Notes: generated by a model from the letters alone, not told the origin. Shown: positions 24,001-32,354, counted from the first letter of the stretch. The stretch is 64,000 nt of DNA from Kitasatospora indigofera (GCF_014655955.1 NZ_BNBO01000026.1:1-64000), one strand, 5' to 3'. Made by a program: numbers and translations.

Positions 24001-26109
24001 GGTGCTGTGCTCGCCCAGGTGGCCGCCGGTGCTGAAGACCGGCGCGTCGGCCCGGTTCAGCGGCGATCCGGTGGCCAGCAGGTCCAGTGCGCCGTGCAGT
24101 TGCGCCCCTGGCGAGCCGATCTGGCCGAGGCCGTGCACGGTGCCGGCGGGCGCGGTGGTGACCGGGGTGAACGCGCCGCCGGGGTGGACGCCCGCGCTCG
24201 GGTTCAGGGCGGTGGCCGGGTGCAGGGTGGCGGCCGGGTGGACGCTGTTCGCCGGGGCGAGCAGGTCGGCCGTGTGCACCGCCGGGACGTGCGGGGCGGC
24301 GGTGTGCAGCGCGCCCGTGCCTGCGGCGCCGACGGTGCCGAGCCCGTTCACGGCGGTGCCGGGCTGGTGCAGCAGGCCCACCGTCTGGGTCTGCAGGGCC
24401 GGCAGGTGGACGGTGCCCGTGCCGGCGCCGAGGCTGTCGGTGAGGTGGGCGGCCGGGGTCACGGGGTGCGCGCTGCCGAGCGTCCCCGGCAGGTGCAGGG
24501 TCCCGGGGCTGCCGGCGTGGCCGGCCAGGGTGCCGGCGCCGACGGGGGTGTGCGCGCTGACGCCGAGGCCGGTGTCCAGGTGCAGGCCGCTCGGGGTGAC
24601 CGTCAGGTTGGCCCAGTCACCCATCCGGACGGCGTGCAGCTCGCGCACCGGGGTGTCCAGCAGCGCGTCCAACTGCCGTACCGCGTGCGGGGCGAGCGAG
24701 AGCTGGTCGGTGAAGCCGCTGTGCACGCCGAAGGCCGGCGGGCGGGAGAAGCCGAGACCGAGGCCGCCCGGCTCCAGGTGCGGCAGCTCCAGGCCGCGCG
24801 GGCCCGACCAGTCGCCGAGCCGGATCTTGGCGAGGTCCGCGCGCGGCAGGTCGACCAGGGCGTCCACCTGGTGCAGCGGCGGCGGCACCGGGATCGCCGC
24901 CGCCGTCCGCCCGGCGGTGCCCAGGATCGGCGCGCCGAACCGGAACTTGCCCAGCACGCCGCGCTCCACGAACCCGATCCGCAGCGCGCCGCGCAGCCCG
25001 TACTGGCCTATCTCGGCCGCGTCCACCGGGAGCACCAGCCGCAGCCACTTGGTGCCGCCCAGTTCGGCGCGGGCGAAGTTCCAGGAGGCGGTGCCGAACC
25101 GGCCGAGCCCGGCGGGCAGGCCGCGGACCAGCCCGGGGATCGCCTTGATGCCGTTGATGACGGCGAGGCCGCTGCCGCGGAAGGTCATGCCGGCCCAGTT
25201 GGGCAGCTTGGTGACGGAGTTCAGCACCCAGAGGCCGCCGGACTTCACCCAGTTGCCGGTCAGCGAGGCGAAGTCGCGCAGGCCGGGCAGGAAGGCGAAG
25301 CCGTGCATCCCGCCGCCGGTGAACATGCCGCGGAAGAAGTTGGCCACCGCCTGGCCGACGCCCTTGATGCCCTTCCAGGTGAACTTGGCCCCGGCGCTGA
25401 TCAGTTTGAGCAGCGGCAGGCCCTTGGTGGTCGGCGCGATCATGCCGAGGCCGGAGAGGAAGAGGTCCAGCGCGCTGGCCTTGCCCTGGGCGAAGTCCAC
25501 GGCGGTCTTGACGAAGATCGCCAGGTTGACGCCGATCGCGATCAGCGCGATCGGGCCGCCGAAGATCAGGGCCGGCAGGATCAGCGCGATCGCCAGCCAC
25601 TGGAAGGCCTCCCAGAACAGGTCGCAGTCGGAGACCGGCTGCTTGATGCCCCGGGCGGCGCTGCTCAGCGCGCTGCCGGCCGTCCGCCCGGCCTCGTCCT
25701 GGGCGGTGCCGGCCGCCCTGGCGGTGCTCGCGAGTTCGGTCAGCCGGGTGTCGTCCTTGGCCAGGCCGCGTCCCTGGGAGAGCGCGTTGTCGGCGCGCCA
25801 CTGCTGGTCGCGGACCACGCCCGCGTAGGTGGTGATCGCCCGGGCGGAGTTCTCGAAGGCGTCGGCGACGGACTGCACGAAGCCGCGCAGCGGACCGCTG
25901 ATCTTGTCCCGGAGGGCGTCCGCGGTCTGGCCGACGAAGGCGCCGTCGCCGGTCTTGTTGAGCACCGCGTCCAGCGCGTCGTCGATCTCCCTGGCGACCC
26001 GGCCGAGGTCGGCCAGCGAGCGCTGCACCTCGTCCATCCGCTCCGGGTCCCCGGGGGTGGGGTCGGCGGTCAGGCCGATCGCGTTCCAGTCGGTCGGACG
26101 CTGGGCCAT
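18043..26109 (-). CDS. Giant putative type VII secretion substrate with repeat-rich body
   Basis: A 2688-residue protein. The first 130 residues resemble the actinobacterial T7SS signal/WXG-like helical hairpin (DWNAIGLTADPTPGDPE followed by long helices). Residues about 165-215 are strongly hydrophobic. A Pro/His/Ala-rich linker (about 440-800) leads to a 1000-residue body of short beta-repeats with G-x-W/F-x-V-x-D-P motifs that look RHS/YD-like, including a 134-residue tandem duplication. A Trp/Arg/His-rich region follows, and the C-terminal 300 residues contain Ala/Gly helices. No catalytic toxin motif could be recognised at the C-terminus. The ATG at 26109 has GAGAGG upstream. Adjacency to EccA-like, WXG100 and EccC genes supports secretion, but its role (antagonism or surface structure) is unknown. 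Confidence 0.75.
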   Translation of the reverse strand: MAQRPTDWNAIGLTADPTPGDPERMDEVQRSLADLGRVAREIDDALDAVLNKTGDGAFVGQTADALRDKISGPLRGFVQSVADAFENSARAITTYAGVVRDQQWRADNALSQGRGLAKDDTRLTELASTARAAGTAQDEAGRTAGSALSSAARGIKQPVSDCDLFWEAFQWLAIALILPALIFGGPIALIAIGVNLAIFVKTAVDFAQGKASALDLFLSGLGMIAPTTKGLPLLKLISAGAKFTWKGIKGVGQAVANFFRGMFTGGGMHGFAFLPGLRDFASLTGNWVKSGGLWVLNSVTKLPNWAGMTFRGSGLAVINGIKAIPGLVRGLPAGLGRFGTASWNFARAELGGTKWLRLVLPVDAAEIGQYGLRGALRIGFVERGVLGKFRFGAPILGTAGRTAAAIPVPPPLHQVDALVDLPRADLAKIRLGDWSGPRGLELPHLEPGGLGLGFSRPPAFGVHSGFTDQLSLAPHAVRQLDALLDTPVRELHAVRMGDWANLTVTPSGLHLDTGLGVSAHTPVGAGTLAGHAGSPGTLHLPGTLGSAHPVTPAAHLTDSLGAGTGTVHLPALQTQTVGLLHQPGTAVNGLGTVGAAGTGALHTAAPHVPAVHTADLLAPANSVHPAATLHPATALNPSAGVHPGGAFTPVTTAPAGTVHGLGQIGSPGAQLHGALDLLATGSPLNRADAPVFSTGGHLGEHSTQALTAHQVNIHLSEFAPPRTVTAPPAVLPGVHAPGAGAGTVTRVDDALGLLDHGGRSLTPPPVSSVVQPPAVHTPGPAVHTPPPLVQAPLVQAPPVHPPAAGAAPHGAGAGPGRLTGAQLDQLWRQQSDRVVALFGAADDPARAAKLQAWQELTLARHEFGKAERLLADLDARPGSGSRPSPVRIHAQASADLAAQRLDESLDRLGALGVDPARMDQDLARLSADSLRERPRLLGGSGGSQAMPQLNPQPVPQVLVQAPPPPPVLLPLADSAAAGPNGWRIETTVTPGGPVHRMLDAHNVPDPLLQPVARPGGGFDVHNAHLGSTQSYDGTGRLVAEEIPLGGLDGAPTGQWVHTDFDGHGAPTHEVRDATGRLPLNVTARPGGGFDLRDPLTGGHRGFDQGGALVEEGRPLLDAGGVRVGPVLVLSHDNGTLTHALAGPGGHRLDVLPGGAGLRVTHPVTGRSVHVDVQGRFLDEGLALGDGAGLRGARFAVPDGAGGHLLTDAAGTRLAQPVTTLPDGTVRITDAGTGVSVRYGADGLRVETGLSLADAAGARGGHFLVDGAPHRITDAAGRPNGLTADPLAGGGWRVTDPHTGASTRYTPQGGFAEQGLALGDGAGLRGARFAVPDGTGGHVLTDAAGTRLAQPVTTLPDGTVRITDAATGVSVRHGADGLRVETGLSLADAGGLRGARFAVPDGAGGHLLTDITGAGLPERVVAHPGGGFRVERPPTTPGGGLRYERHGADGTLDARGQQLLDAGGVQVGHLEHPVGGPPHPPAPAPHWLDGGFRPDPRRVVTADGTGFRVGDLDGGHQVFDDAGRLTDDATRLRGPGGAPADRWVVAHTPQGGPRTLTVVDATDAPLPHLTVTERPGGVRQITDTTAGGDFVRHGADGSRLEAGTSLRGPDGNPDGTFAVVPEPNPAGVRAPGRLEDAAGTAVPHRVVTVRADGGLQVTFDRPGGARDGEFTAYDPNGGAVTHQGVNVLDGGRRTDHQYVIDHTPAAGATWSRQPHPAAAHPAPAAGTGAFHHGRVQITGDGGRIRLLGSTYTPVEVFERRVLPGGGVLDAYRRTDTIAFGDLNRRTGWAHWDDTGALAGHGTRRYDTSGFGWRDVDHRGTTVHEYRDGLQKTGGVAGHTFAVRGAGGRWTWHRFDGAGTELAHGPRTPHRDGGWTDRLADNTLVQKQYGMAHGPDKAGHFQEHTWRAGVQHTWERQSPHGKEVGKREVLTTDQGVLVTSRWSEQRPPVWVRDRLVHAGTPQGAAAHLATDTRFQTFHWNKTGGVNAGGVNAVGGVRYVAMDGALVDLGADGRFVRSTVKLHSGNTLKVGDHAAPPGHPPTHPAHIPWEEPGRRGYRADLPPAPGGGANRPIWQDRFQDPAGGWVVAREGFADGSVREYRVPPQVNPATGQVNGRLDNPWVQRDAHGNLTGTHDTWSDAHGNPARITGTGRPDSARWTWTATDHLGNVTTGNRTFFRGSADPRLPWDDSFRDFDGAGALVRERNMLDGGRWTDSWRGTAPGGGERWFTQKYGPGGAVVDYGAGQQVRRWWNGTTRAWEDGRQAGARHFRDEFRPAGGGPALTVREVPPHLALGDGPLRVREYVPGGGAPHPAGAWKEFDHGAVVRERKPLGDGTFLEKDAWRSQWRRYDGTGRIVAQRTDSGLVWESTPGGGLRVTGNEYDFRGPLTEIRGFGRRVREANRLPWGDSVSVRVPRMQNALDGVPGLPAAAGGRVPLGEALYQPYWKVLAKKVALEFGQEFILEFGANLAVNGIVAAANNKPFTGKDALKAFANAAVGAGVKSLVSTGMHEIRGSFTGGPKSVWGNVDGGKHEMRRPNNHDKNWANEWAGNETPTRWRGGTYDFFYNAALGGVVGWVNGSMNAAVWGVTGADGKTHVLSGMDAFLDGGIAGLAGLTTASSAALAKNAVIMGGGSRFFHRQGFGEFWLQLPFKIFEKTVTSLWLTNAYRASINPPWYRNPLPPAPGPQQGQNP
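21949..22575 (-). repeat. 402-bp tandem duplication inside the giant gene
   Basis: The block beginning at 21949 recurs at 22351 with nearly identical sequence for about 225 bp at a constant offset of 402 bp (134 codons). A third partial copy lies at about 21885-21960. Copies encode the GARFAVPDG...LTDAAGTRLAQPVTT type segment. Confidence 0.85.
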
Positions 26110-26172
26110 CTCGGGTCCTCTCCGTACGCGGCCTGGCGGGCGGGGCCCTCCCCCGGCGTGCGCACAGCACTC

Positions 26173-26313
26173 CCGGCCTGACCACGTGCGAGGCCCCGGC
26201 GCGGTTCACCGGGTGGCGGCGGGCCGGCTCCCCGGGCCGGTTCCCCGCGTCCGGACGGCCGGCACGCCGGGGCGCGGTGAACCGCGGCCCCCTCCCGCAC
26301 GTGGTCAGGCCGG
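26173..26313. repeat. 39-nt inverted repeat spanning a divergent promoter region
   Basis: The left arm 26173-26211 and right arm 26275-26313 are inverted copies. Each holds a perfect 18-bp block (26173-26190 with 26296-26313) and a perfect 11-bp block (26201-26211 with 26275-26285) at equal 10-bp spacing. Each 18-bp block contains CACGTG. The arms flank the start sites of the divergent giant (-) and WXG100-like (+) genes, so they may be a duplicated regulatory site serving both promoters. Confidence 0.75.
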
Positions 26314-26344
26314 AGCAGCACGGCTACCCGACCGGAGGGACCTC

Positions 26345-27157
26345 TTGCCCGACTTCGCGATGGACTACGGCATCCTCAACGAGGCCCGCAAGGACCTGCA
26401 CGACCTGGCCGACCGGATCTCCCCCACGCTGTCCAACAGCATCTTCTCCCAGCTGGGTTCGGGGAATCTCGGCGACGCCCAGGCGGTCTTCGGCGACCCC
26501 AACGTGACCAACGGGTTCCGCAGCCTCTACCGGCTCTCCAAGGACCCGATGAACCGGGCCGTGGACCACCTCAAGCAACTGGGCGACGTCTTCGGGGCCG
26601 TCGCCGACGGCTACTTCGACGTGGACGCGCAGATCTCCGACGGCCTGGGCGTGATGGGCGCCAACATGGGGCTGGACGCCTGGCGCGGCCGGAAGTCCGC
26701 CTGGGACTACCGCAACGCCCACGCCGACCAGTGCACGCCGGACGAGCACGGCAAGGTGCCGGAGTTCTGCAGCGCCACCGACCCCGGCGCGCCGCCGGTC
26801 GACCAGACCATCAACACCGCCAACGGCTCGGTCCACACCCATCTCACCCTGGACGGCAACAACAACGTGGTGAAGGAGGAGACGACCGTCACCCACGACG
26901 GCCAGACCTACACCTCCACCACCAGCTACACGGACAACGGCAAGTCCTTCACCACCGACACCGTGTACTCGGACGGCACCAAGAACCACGCCGAGACCCA
27001 TCTGCACGACGACGGCACCGGCGACATGACGGTCACGGACAACGACGGCGTGAAGACCGAGTACCACCGCGGCGGCCCGGGCCAGGAGTGGCAGCAGACC
27101 GGCGGCGGCAAGCCGGAGGACTCCTCGGACGACAGCTCCTACCCGCCGGTGTTCTGA
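26345..27157 (+). CDS. WXG100-like type VII secretion-associated protein
   Basis: A 270-residue protein. The N-terminal 110 residues form a helical hairpin of WXG100/LXG length (MDYGILNEARKDLHDLADRI, then DPMNRAVDHLKQLGDVFGAVADGYFDVDAQISDGLG). The second half is Thr/Asp/Asn-rich with repeated short beta motifs (TTVTHDGQTYTSTTSYTD), suggesting an extended secreted tail, and ends SSYPPVF. The start is a TTG at 26345 with GGAGGG five bases upstream; an ATG at 26359 is the alternative. It is divergent from the giant substrate gene and precedes the second WXG100-like gene. Export by the neighbouring EccC is inferred. Confidence 0.75.
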   Translation: MPDFAMDYGILNEARKDLHDLADRISPTLSNSIFSQLGSGNLGDAQAVFGDPNVTNGFRSLYRLSKDPMNRAVDHLKQLGDVFGAVADGYFDVDAQISDGLGVMGANMGLDAWRGRKSAWDYRNAHADQCTPDEHGKVPEFCSATDPGAPPVDQTINTANGSVHTHLTLDGNNNVVKEETTVTHDGQTYTSTTSYTDNGKSFTTDTVYSDGTKNHAETHLHDDGTGDMTVTDNDGVKTEYHRGGPGQEWQQTGGGKPEDSSDDSSYPPVF

Positions 27158-27206
27158 CCGCACGCCGACGCCGACGCCCACCGGGCCCGACGCCCACCCG
27201 GCCCTC

Positions 27207-27240
27207 GCACCCGCACCCGCACCCGCACCCGCACCCGCAC
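27207..27240 (+). repeat. GCACCC hexamer tandem array
   Basis: Five exact GCACCC units plus GCAC lie between the two WXG100-like genes, 44 bp before the next ATG. The same hexamer in reverse complement is degenerate at 9573-9650. Confidence 0.9.
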
Positions 27241-27283
27241 GATGCGAACACCCGTATCGACCATCCCCGTTGAGAGGACGACC

Positions 27284-27586
27284 ATGCCCAACATCTCCCT
27301 GGACTTCGACAAGATCGAGGCCACTTCGGCCCGCCTGGACTCGGCCAGCGACAACATCGTGCCGATGCTCAACGACCTCAAGAACGACGTGAACAACCTG
27401 CTCGGCGACGGCATGGTGTTCCAGCAGTCCAGCCCGGCGATGCAGGAGGCCTACGACAAGTTCAACACCAGCCTGCTGGCCGCGATGGACGGTATCAAGG
27501 GCTTCGCCAAGCAGTTCCGCCAGATCAAGGACCAGATGCACCAGATGGACGCCGACATGGCCAGCAGCCTGCGCGAGGGCAGCTGA
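27284..27586 (+). CDS. WXG100-family (ESAT-6-like) protein
   Basis: A 100-residue helical-hairpin protein with the size of ESAT-6/CFP-10 family members: MPNISLDFDKIEATSARLDS, a turn at LLGDGMVFQQSS, then AMQEAYDKFNTSLLAAMDGIKGFAKQ. The central Trp-x-Gly is absent; GDGMVF occupies that place. These proteins usually dimerise and are exported through EccC. The ATG at 27284 has GAGAGGAC upstream. A strong hairpin follows and the convergent EccC gene comes next, which makes it a likely partner or substrate. Confidence 0.85.
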   Translation: MPNISLDFDKIEATSARLDSASDNIVPMLNDLKNDVNNLLGDGMVFQQSSPAMQEAYDKFNTSLLAAMDGIKGFAKQFRQIKDQMHQMDADMASSLREGS

Positions 27587-27599
27587 CCGCAGGACGCCG

Positions 27600-27627
27600 A
27601 GGGGCCGGGACACCCGTCCCGGCCCCT
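27600..27627. terminator. Bidirectional terminator between WXG100 and EccC genes
   Basis: A perfect 12-bp stem (27600-27611 with 27616-27627) with a 4-nt loop lies between convergent stops. Confidence 0.75.
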
Positions 27628-27671
27628 CCCGCGTGCCCGCCGCCGTCAAGGCCCGGCCGGCCCCGGCCGGT

Positions 27672-30600
27672 TCAGCCGTCCGCCCGCAGCACCGTCAGCG
27701 GCACCTGCACCGCCATCGCCTCGCCGGCCCGGCCGGTGGTCCAGCCGCGGCCGGTGACCGGGGTGGCGCGGATCAGGTGGACCGGGAGCCGGATCCCGAT
27801 CATGTCGCCCTCCTGGAGGCTCTTCGGTGCCAGCAGCAGCCCCCGGCGGGCCCGCTTGGCGGCGGTGACCCAGCCGCCCATCGCCACCTGGAGGGCGTCG
27901 GCCGGGCCGGCGTAGAGCAGGCCGAGACCCCGGTCGCGGCCGAAGGTCGCGGTCTCCTTGAGGACCCGGTCGCAGGCCGGCATCGCCAGCAGGTCGGCGT
28001 CGTCGACCACGATCACCCGGGGGCCGCCCAGGTCGTCCAGGGCCGCCTGGACCAGCTCGGCGGCCGGGTCCGGCTCGGTGAGGACCCGGGCCAGCGGGTG
28101 CCGGGCGAGCGCCCGCAGCGGGGAGTGGCGGGGGGTCAGCACCACCAGGGAGGTGCCGCCGGCCAGCAGGGACACCGCCAGCGAGGCCAGCACCGTGCTG
28201 CGGCCCGATCCGGGCGGGCCGAGCACCGCGAAGGCGGCGGACGGGCCGGCGAAGTCCACCCCGACCGGGCCGGCGTCGTCGCCGCCCATGCCGAGCAGGC
28301 CCCACATCGGGCGGCGCAGTCCGGCGTCGACCGTCTCGTAGGCCTCGGCGAAGTCCACCGACCTCGGCAGCGAGGCCACCGGGAAGGGCCGCCGGGCGTC
28401 CGGCACCGCGGCGTCCCGGCGGGTGGTCTCGATGCCGATCGCGGCGAGCGCCTTCGCCTGCTCCTGGCCGCCGTCACCGGGGGCGAGCAGCGCCACCTGG
28501 GTCTCGGTGCCGCTCAGCGCGTGCCAGCCGCGGCCGGGCGGCACCGCCGCGGGCACCTTGCCCGGGGAGAGCCCGACCAGCTGGTAGTCGTTGCGGTCCC
28601 CCTGGCGGAGCAGCAGCTTGTGGTCGTTGTGGGCGGCCAGCCGCCCACCGAGCAGCGAGCGCTCGGAGCTGGCGATCACATGGATGCCCGCCGCCGCGCC
28701 CTCCCGCAGCAGCCGGGTGACCAGGTCCACCAGCCGCCCGTTGTCGTGGTCGTCGAGCAGGCCGGAGAGCGCGTCCCAGCCGTCGATCAGCAGCAGGATG
28801 TGGGCCGGCCGCTCGGCCCTGGGGAGCAGCGCGCGCAGTTCGTTCAGCCCGGCCGCGCTGTGCTCGCTGCAGCTCTCCTGGCGGGCGGTCAGCTCGGCGG
28901 TGAGCCGGTGCAGCAGGCGCTCCAGACGCTCCAGGTCGTGCCGGGAGACCACCGCGCCGCAGTGCGGCAGGGCGGACAGCGCGGCCAGGCCGCCGCCGGC
29001 CGCGTCGATGCCGTAGATGTGCACGTCGGCCGAGGACGCGGTACGGGCGGCGGAGCCGGCCAGGGTGCGGAGCACCTGGGTGCGGCCGGAGCGGGGCGCG
29101 CCGATCACGTACAGGTGGCCGAAGGTCGCGAGGTCGGCGGTGGCCACCCGGCGTTCCTGGAGCTGCGGGACGTCCTCCAGGGCGTACGGGATCGGCGGCA
29201 GGGGGCCGGCGTGGTCGGGCAGCAGCGCGGTGAGGTCGTCCAGCAGGACGTGCTCGGCCAGGGCGGGCAGCCAGGGGCTGGGCTGCGGGACGAAGTCGTC
29301 CAGGCCGGCCGCCGCCTCGCGCAGGGCCGCGACCAGGGCCTGGAGGTCGGTGGGGGCCGGCGCGGCGGGGGCGCCCGGGTCGCTGTCGCCGAGCGGCATC
29401 GCGACGGGCCGGCCGAGCCTGGCCCAGGAGAGTTCGGCGGCGCGGACCGGGGCGCCGGCGGGCCGGGCCGGGCCGCTGCCGGTACCGGGCCGGGCGGCGC
29501 CCGCCCAGGCGCCCTGGAACGGCACGGTGGATCGGTGCCCGAGGCGCACCAGGGCCCGGCCGGGGGCGGAGGCCGGGATGTGCACGGCCTCGGAGGTGTC
29601 GATGATGTCCTGGCTCTCGGTCGAGTCGGTGACCCGCAGCGCGATCCGGAGGTTGGTGTTGGCGCGGATGTCGCTGGTGACGGCGCCCGAGGGGCGCTGG
29701 GTGGCGAGCACCAGGTGGATGCCGAGCGAGCGGCCGCGCTGGGCGATCCCGATCAGGCCGGGCACGAAGTCCGGCACCTCGCGGACCAGGGTGGCGAACT
29801 CGTCGATGACCAGCAGCAGTCGGGGCAGCGGTGCGAGGGTGGGGTCGGCCAGCCGCTTGGAGCGGTACTCGGGGTGGTCCTTGGCCGCCACCTCGGCGAG
29901 CAGCCGCTCCCGGCGGCGCAGTTCGGCGCCGAGCGACTCCAGCGCGCGCTCCACCAGGTGGGCGTCGAGGTCGGTCACCATGCCCAGGGTGTGCGGGAGT
30001 TCGGCGCACTCGCGGAAGGCGGAGCCGCCCTTGTAGTCGACCAGCACGAAGGTCAGCTCGTCGGGCCGGTTGGCAGCGGCCAGCGAGGCGACGAAGGACT
30101 GCAGCAGTTCGGACTTGCCGGAGCCGGTGGTGCCCGCGACCAGCGCGTGCGGGCCGTCCCGCACCAGGTCGAGGGTGAGCGGACCGTCGTAGCCGGTGCC
30201 GAGCAGGAAGCCGGTGGACGCGGGCCGGCGGCGCCAGCGCGCCAGCAGCTCGGCCGGGGCGGGCGGCTCCAGGCGCAGCAGGTCCAGCAGTTTGACCTGT
30301 TGCGGCAGCCCGGCGTCGTGCTCGGGGCTGACGTCCCTGACCGGGGCGAGCGCGCGGGCGACCTGCTCGCACCAGTCGGTGTCGACCAGGTCGGCGCGGA
30401 CGTCCGTGATGTCCGGCGCGCCGGTCCGGCGCACCGTCAGGCGGTGGCCGGCGGCCAGCACCACGGCGGCGCACTCCTCCGGCAGCAGCCGCTCCTGCTC
30501 GTCCAGGCAGACGCTGAAGACCCGCACCCGGGGGCCGTCGGTGAGCACCTGCACCATGCCGGGGACGTCGCGCAGCTGCCGGGCCCGGTCGGCGATCACC

Positions 30601-32330
30601 AGCACGTCCGGCTCGTTGAACATCGCCTTGCCCATGGACGAGCCCAGCGCCCGCTGCCGGGCCTGGATCTGGGCGACCAGCTCGGAGATCCGGTTGGCGG
30701 TGGACTCCGGGTCGTTGCCGATGCTCACCACCGGTCCGCCGGCGGTGGCCGGCCGCAGGTGCGGCAGCCACCGCACCCACTCCCACCCCTCCGCCCCGGC
30801 CCGTTCGGTGAGCACCACGATCCGCAGGTCGCGCGGGCTGTGCAGGACGGCCGACTGGGCGACCAGCCAGCGGGCCAGCGCCTGGACGGGCTCACCCGCG
30901 CCGGCCACGCCGACCACGCCGTACTCGGCGATCTCCACCCCGATCGGGACGTCCGGGATGTTCCAGCGCACCGTGCGGTGGTTCTCGTCGCGGGCGGGAT
31001 CGTCCAGCTCCTTCACGGACGGCTGGTCGACCGTGCCGAGCCGCAGGACCAGGTGGTCCGGGTCGCGGCGGCGCCGCTCCCAGAGCCGGCTGCCCGGGCC
31101 GACGGCGGTCAGGCCGACCGTCGCCGGGTCCGGCCCGGCGAGGCCGCGGACCACCCGCTCGCGGTCGGCCGCCGTCCGGATCTCCCCCTCCAGGGTGCGG
31201 CGGCGCTGCCGGTAGCGGGCCTCGGCCAGTTCGTGCGCCTTGCGGTTGCCGCGCCGCCCGACGATCCAGTTGGAGAGCGCCATCAGCGGGCTGAACAGGA
31301 TGAACACCAGGTAGAAGTAGGAGTGGAAGACCGCCACCATCACCATGCCCAGCACCATCGGCGCGACCATCAGCAGCAGCGGGAACGGCCGCCGGGACGG
31401 CGCGGTGGGCGGCATCGGCAGCCGGATCCGCTCGGCGTCCAGGTGCGGGGCGATCCGGGGCGGGCGGTTGTAGTCCACGCCGATGCCGTCCGCGGAGGGC
31501 ACCACGGCGGCGTCCGGTTCGACCGGTTCCACCAGGCGCAGCAGCGCGGCGCCGGCGGCCACGTCGCCGCCGAGCGGCCAGGGGGTGGCGCCGGGCGGCA
31601 GCGCCTCGGCGGGCGGGAGCGTCCCGGCGGTGGGCCGGGAGGCGGCGGGACCGTCCGTCGCGGCGGGTGAGGCTGGTGACGCGGACGGGCGGGCTGATGC
31701 GGCTGATGCGGTGCCGGGGGCGGGCGGATCGGCCGGTGCGCTCCCGGGCGGGCCCGGGACGCAGGCCCTGACCTCCACGGAGGAGCCGCCGGAGCGCTGC
31801 CAGAAGGCCGAGCCGTCCTGGCCCACCGTCAGCCAGAGACCCCCGGCGGGGACGCCGGCGCCGGACAGCCGGACGGCGCAGTCCGGGTCGGAGCCGATCT
31901 CGTGGCTGCCGGGCCCGAGCCGCCAGCTGCGGCCGGCGCCGGGGCCGGAGACCAGGTGCAGCTCCAGTTGCGCCGGGCCGCCGGGCCGCCCGTCCGGGGC
32001 CGGCACCCGTACCCGGTCGTGGTCGTCGACCGGCGCGCCCAGCCCGAGCACCGCCCCCTCCAGCACGCCAGCCCCGCTGACCGGGGCCGCCGGGTCCAGC
32101 ACCGCCGGGCCCAGGTGCAGCGCACGCGGGGCGGCCGTCGCCGCCTGGCCGGCCGCGAACGCCGCCGCGCCGCCGGCCGCGCCGGCCTCCCCGCGGGGGC
32201 CGTGCGCGTCGGACGGGGGCCGGTCGACGGCGGCGGCCAGGTCACCGACGGTCGCGTACGGCGGCAGGTCCAGCACATGGTCGCGGCGGCGGGCGTCGGC
32301 GCTGTCGACGAGCGTGACGGTGAGCTTCAC
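27672..32330 (-). CDS. eccC: EccC-type FtsK/SpoIIIE secretion ATPase with FHA-like N-terminus
   Basis: A 1552-residue membrane ATPase, the motor of type VII secretion. Residues about 1-110 could be a ubiquitin-like fold (MKLTVTLVD, ATVGDLAAAV). Residues about 120-190 look like an FHA domain (LGPGSHEIGSDPDCAVRLSG). Two transmembrane helices lie near 312-355. Three ATPase modules follow: the first has an intact Walker A, AGTTGSGKSEL, near residue 733, while the second (APRSGRTQ, about 1077) and third (GPPGSGRST, about 1370) have Arg instead of the P-loop Lys and are probably degenerate. An N-terminal FHA is a feature of EssC/YukBA (T7SSb) rather than mycobacterial EccC. The GTG start at 32330 has GGAG eight bases upstream. 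Confidence 0.9.
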   Translation of the reverse strand: MKLTVTLVDSADARRRDHVLDLPPYATVGDLAAAVDRPPSDAHGPRGEAGAAGGAAAFAAGQAATAAPRALHLGPAVLDPAAPVSGAGVLEGAVLGLGAPVDDHDRVRVPAPDGRPGGPAQLELHLVSGPGAGRSWRLGPGSHEIGSDPDCAVRLSGAGVPAGGLWLTVGQDGSAFWQRSGGSSVEVRACVPGPPGSAPADPPAPGTASAASARPSASPASPAATDGPAASRPTAGTLPPAEALPPGATPWPLGGDVAAGAALLRLVEPVEPDAAVVPSADGIGVDYNRPPRIAPHLDAERIRLPMPPTAPSRRPFPLLLMVAPMVLGMVMVAVFHSYFYLVFILFSPLMALSNWIVGRRGNRKAHELAEARYRQRRRTLEGEIRTAADRERVVRGLAGPDPATVGLTAVGPGSRLWERRRRDPDHLVLRLGTVDQPSVKELDDPARDENHRTVRWNIPDVPIGVEIAEYGVVGVAGAGEPVQALARWLVAQSAVLHSPRDLRIVVLTERAGAEGWEWVRWLPHLRPATAGGPVVSIGNDPESTANRISELVAQIQARQRALGSSMGKAMFNEPDVLVIADRARQLRDVPGMVQVLTDGPRVRVFSVCLDEQERLLPEECAAVVLAAGHRLTVRRTGAPDITDVRADLVDTDWCEQVARALAPVRDVSPEHDAGLPQQVKLLDLLRLEPPAPAELLARWRRRPASTGFLLGTGYDGPLTLDLVRDGPHALVAGTTGSGKSELLQSFVASLAAANRPDELTFVLVDYKGGSAFRECAELPHTLGMVTDLDAHLVERALESLGAELRRRERLLAEVAAKDHPEYRSKRLADPTLAPLPRLLLVIDEFATLVREVPDFVPGLIGIAQRGRSLGIHLVLATQRPSGAVTSDIRANTNLRIALRVTDSTESQDIIDTSEAVHIPASAPGRALVRLGHRSTVPFQGAWAGAARPGTGSGPARPAGAPVRAAELSWARLGRPVAMPLGDSDPGAPAAPAPTDLQALVAALREAAAGLDDFVPQPSPWLPALAEHVLLDDLTALLPDHAGPLPPIPYALEDVPQLQERRVATADLATFGHLYVIGAPRSGRTQVLRTLAGSAARTASSADVHIYGIDAAGGGLAALSALPHCGAVVSRHDLERLERLLHRLTAELTARQESCSEHSAAGLNELRALLPRAERPAHILLLIDGWDALSGLLDDHDNGRLVDLVTRLLREGAAAGIHVIASSERSLLGGRLAAHNDHKLLLRQGDRNDYQLVGLSPGKVPAAVPPGRGWHALSGTETQVALLAPGDGGQEQAKALAAIGIETTRRDAAVPDARRPFPVASLPRSVDFAEAYETVDAGLRRPMWGLLGMGGDDAGPVGVDFAGPSAAFAVLGPPGSGRSTVLASLAVSLLAGGTSLVVLTPRHSPLRALARHPLARVLTEPDPAAELVQAALDDLGGPRVIVVDDADLLAMPACDRVLKETATFGRDRGLGLLYAGPADALQVAMGGWVTAAKRARRGLLLAPKSLQEGDMIGIRLPVHLIRATPVTGRGWTTGRAGEAMAVQVPLTVLRADG

Positions 32331-32354
32331 CGGGTGGTCTCCAGGGGTCGGGCT

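Noticed and set aside
18058..26181. A 2707-codon open frame on the plus strand opposite the giant gene
   Set aside because: It is the GC-bias shadow of the minus-strand gene; its translation is Arg/Gly/Pro/Val-rich without domains, whereas the minus strand has a recognisable T7SS signal region and ribosome site.
27207..27240. CRISPR-like array (also the repeats at 32355 and 45879)
   Set aside because: The units are 6-15 bp, adjacent and without unique spacers; these are tandem repeats.
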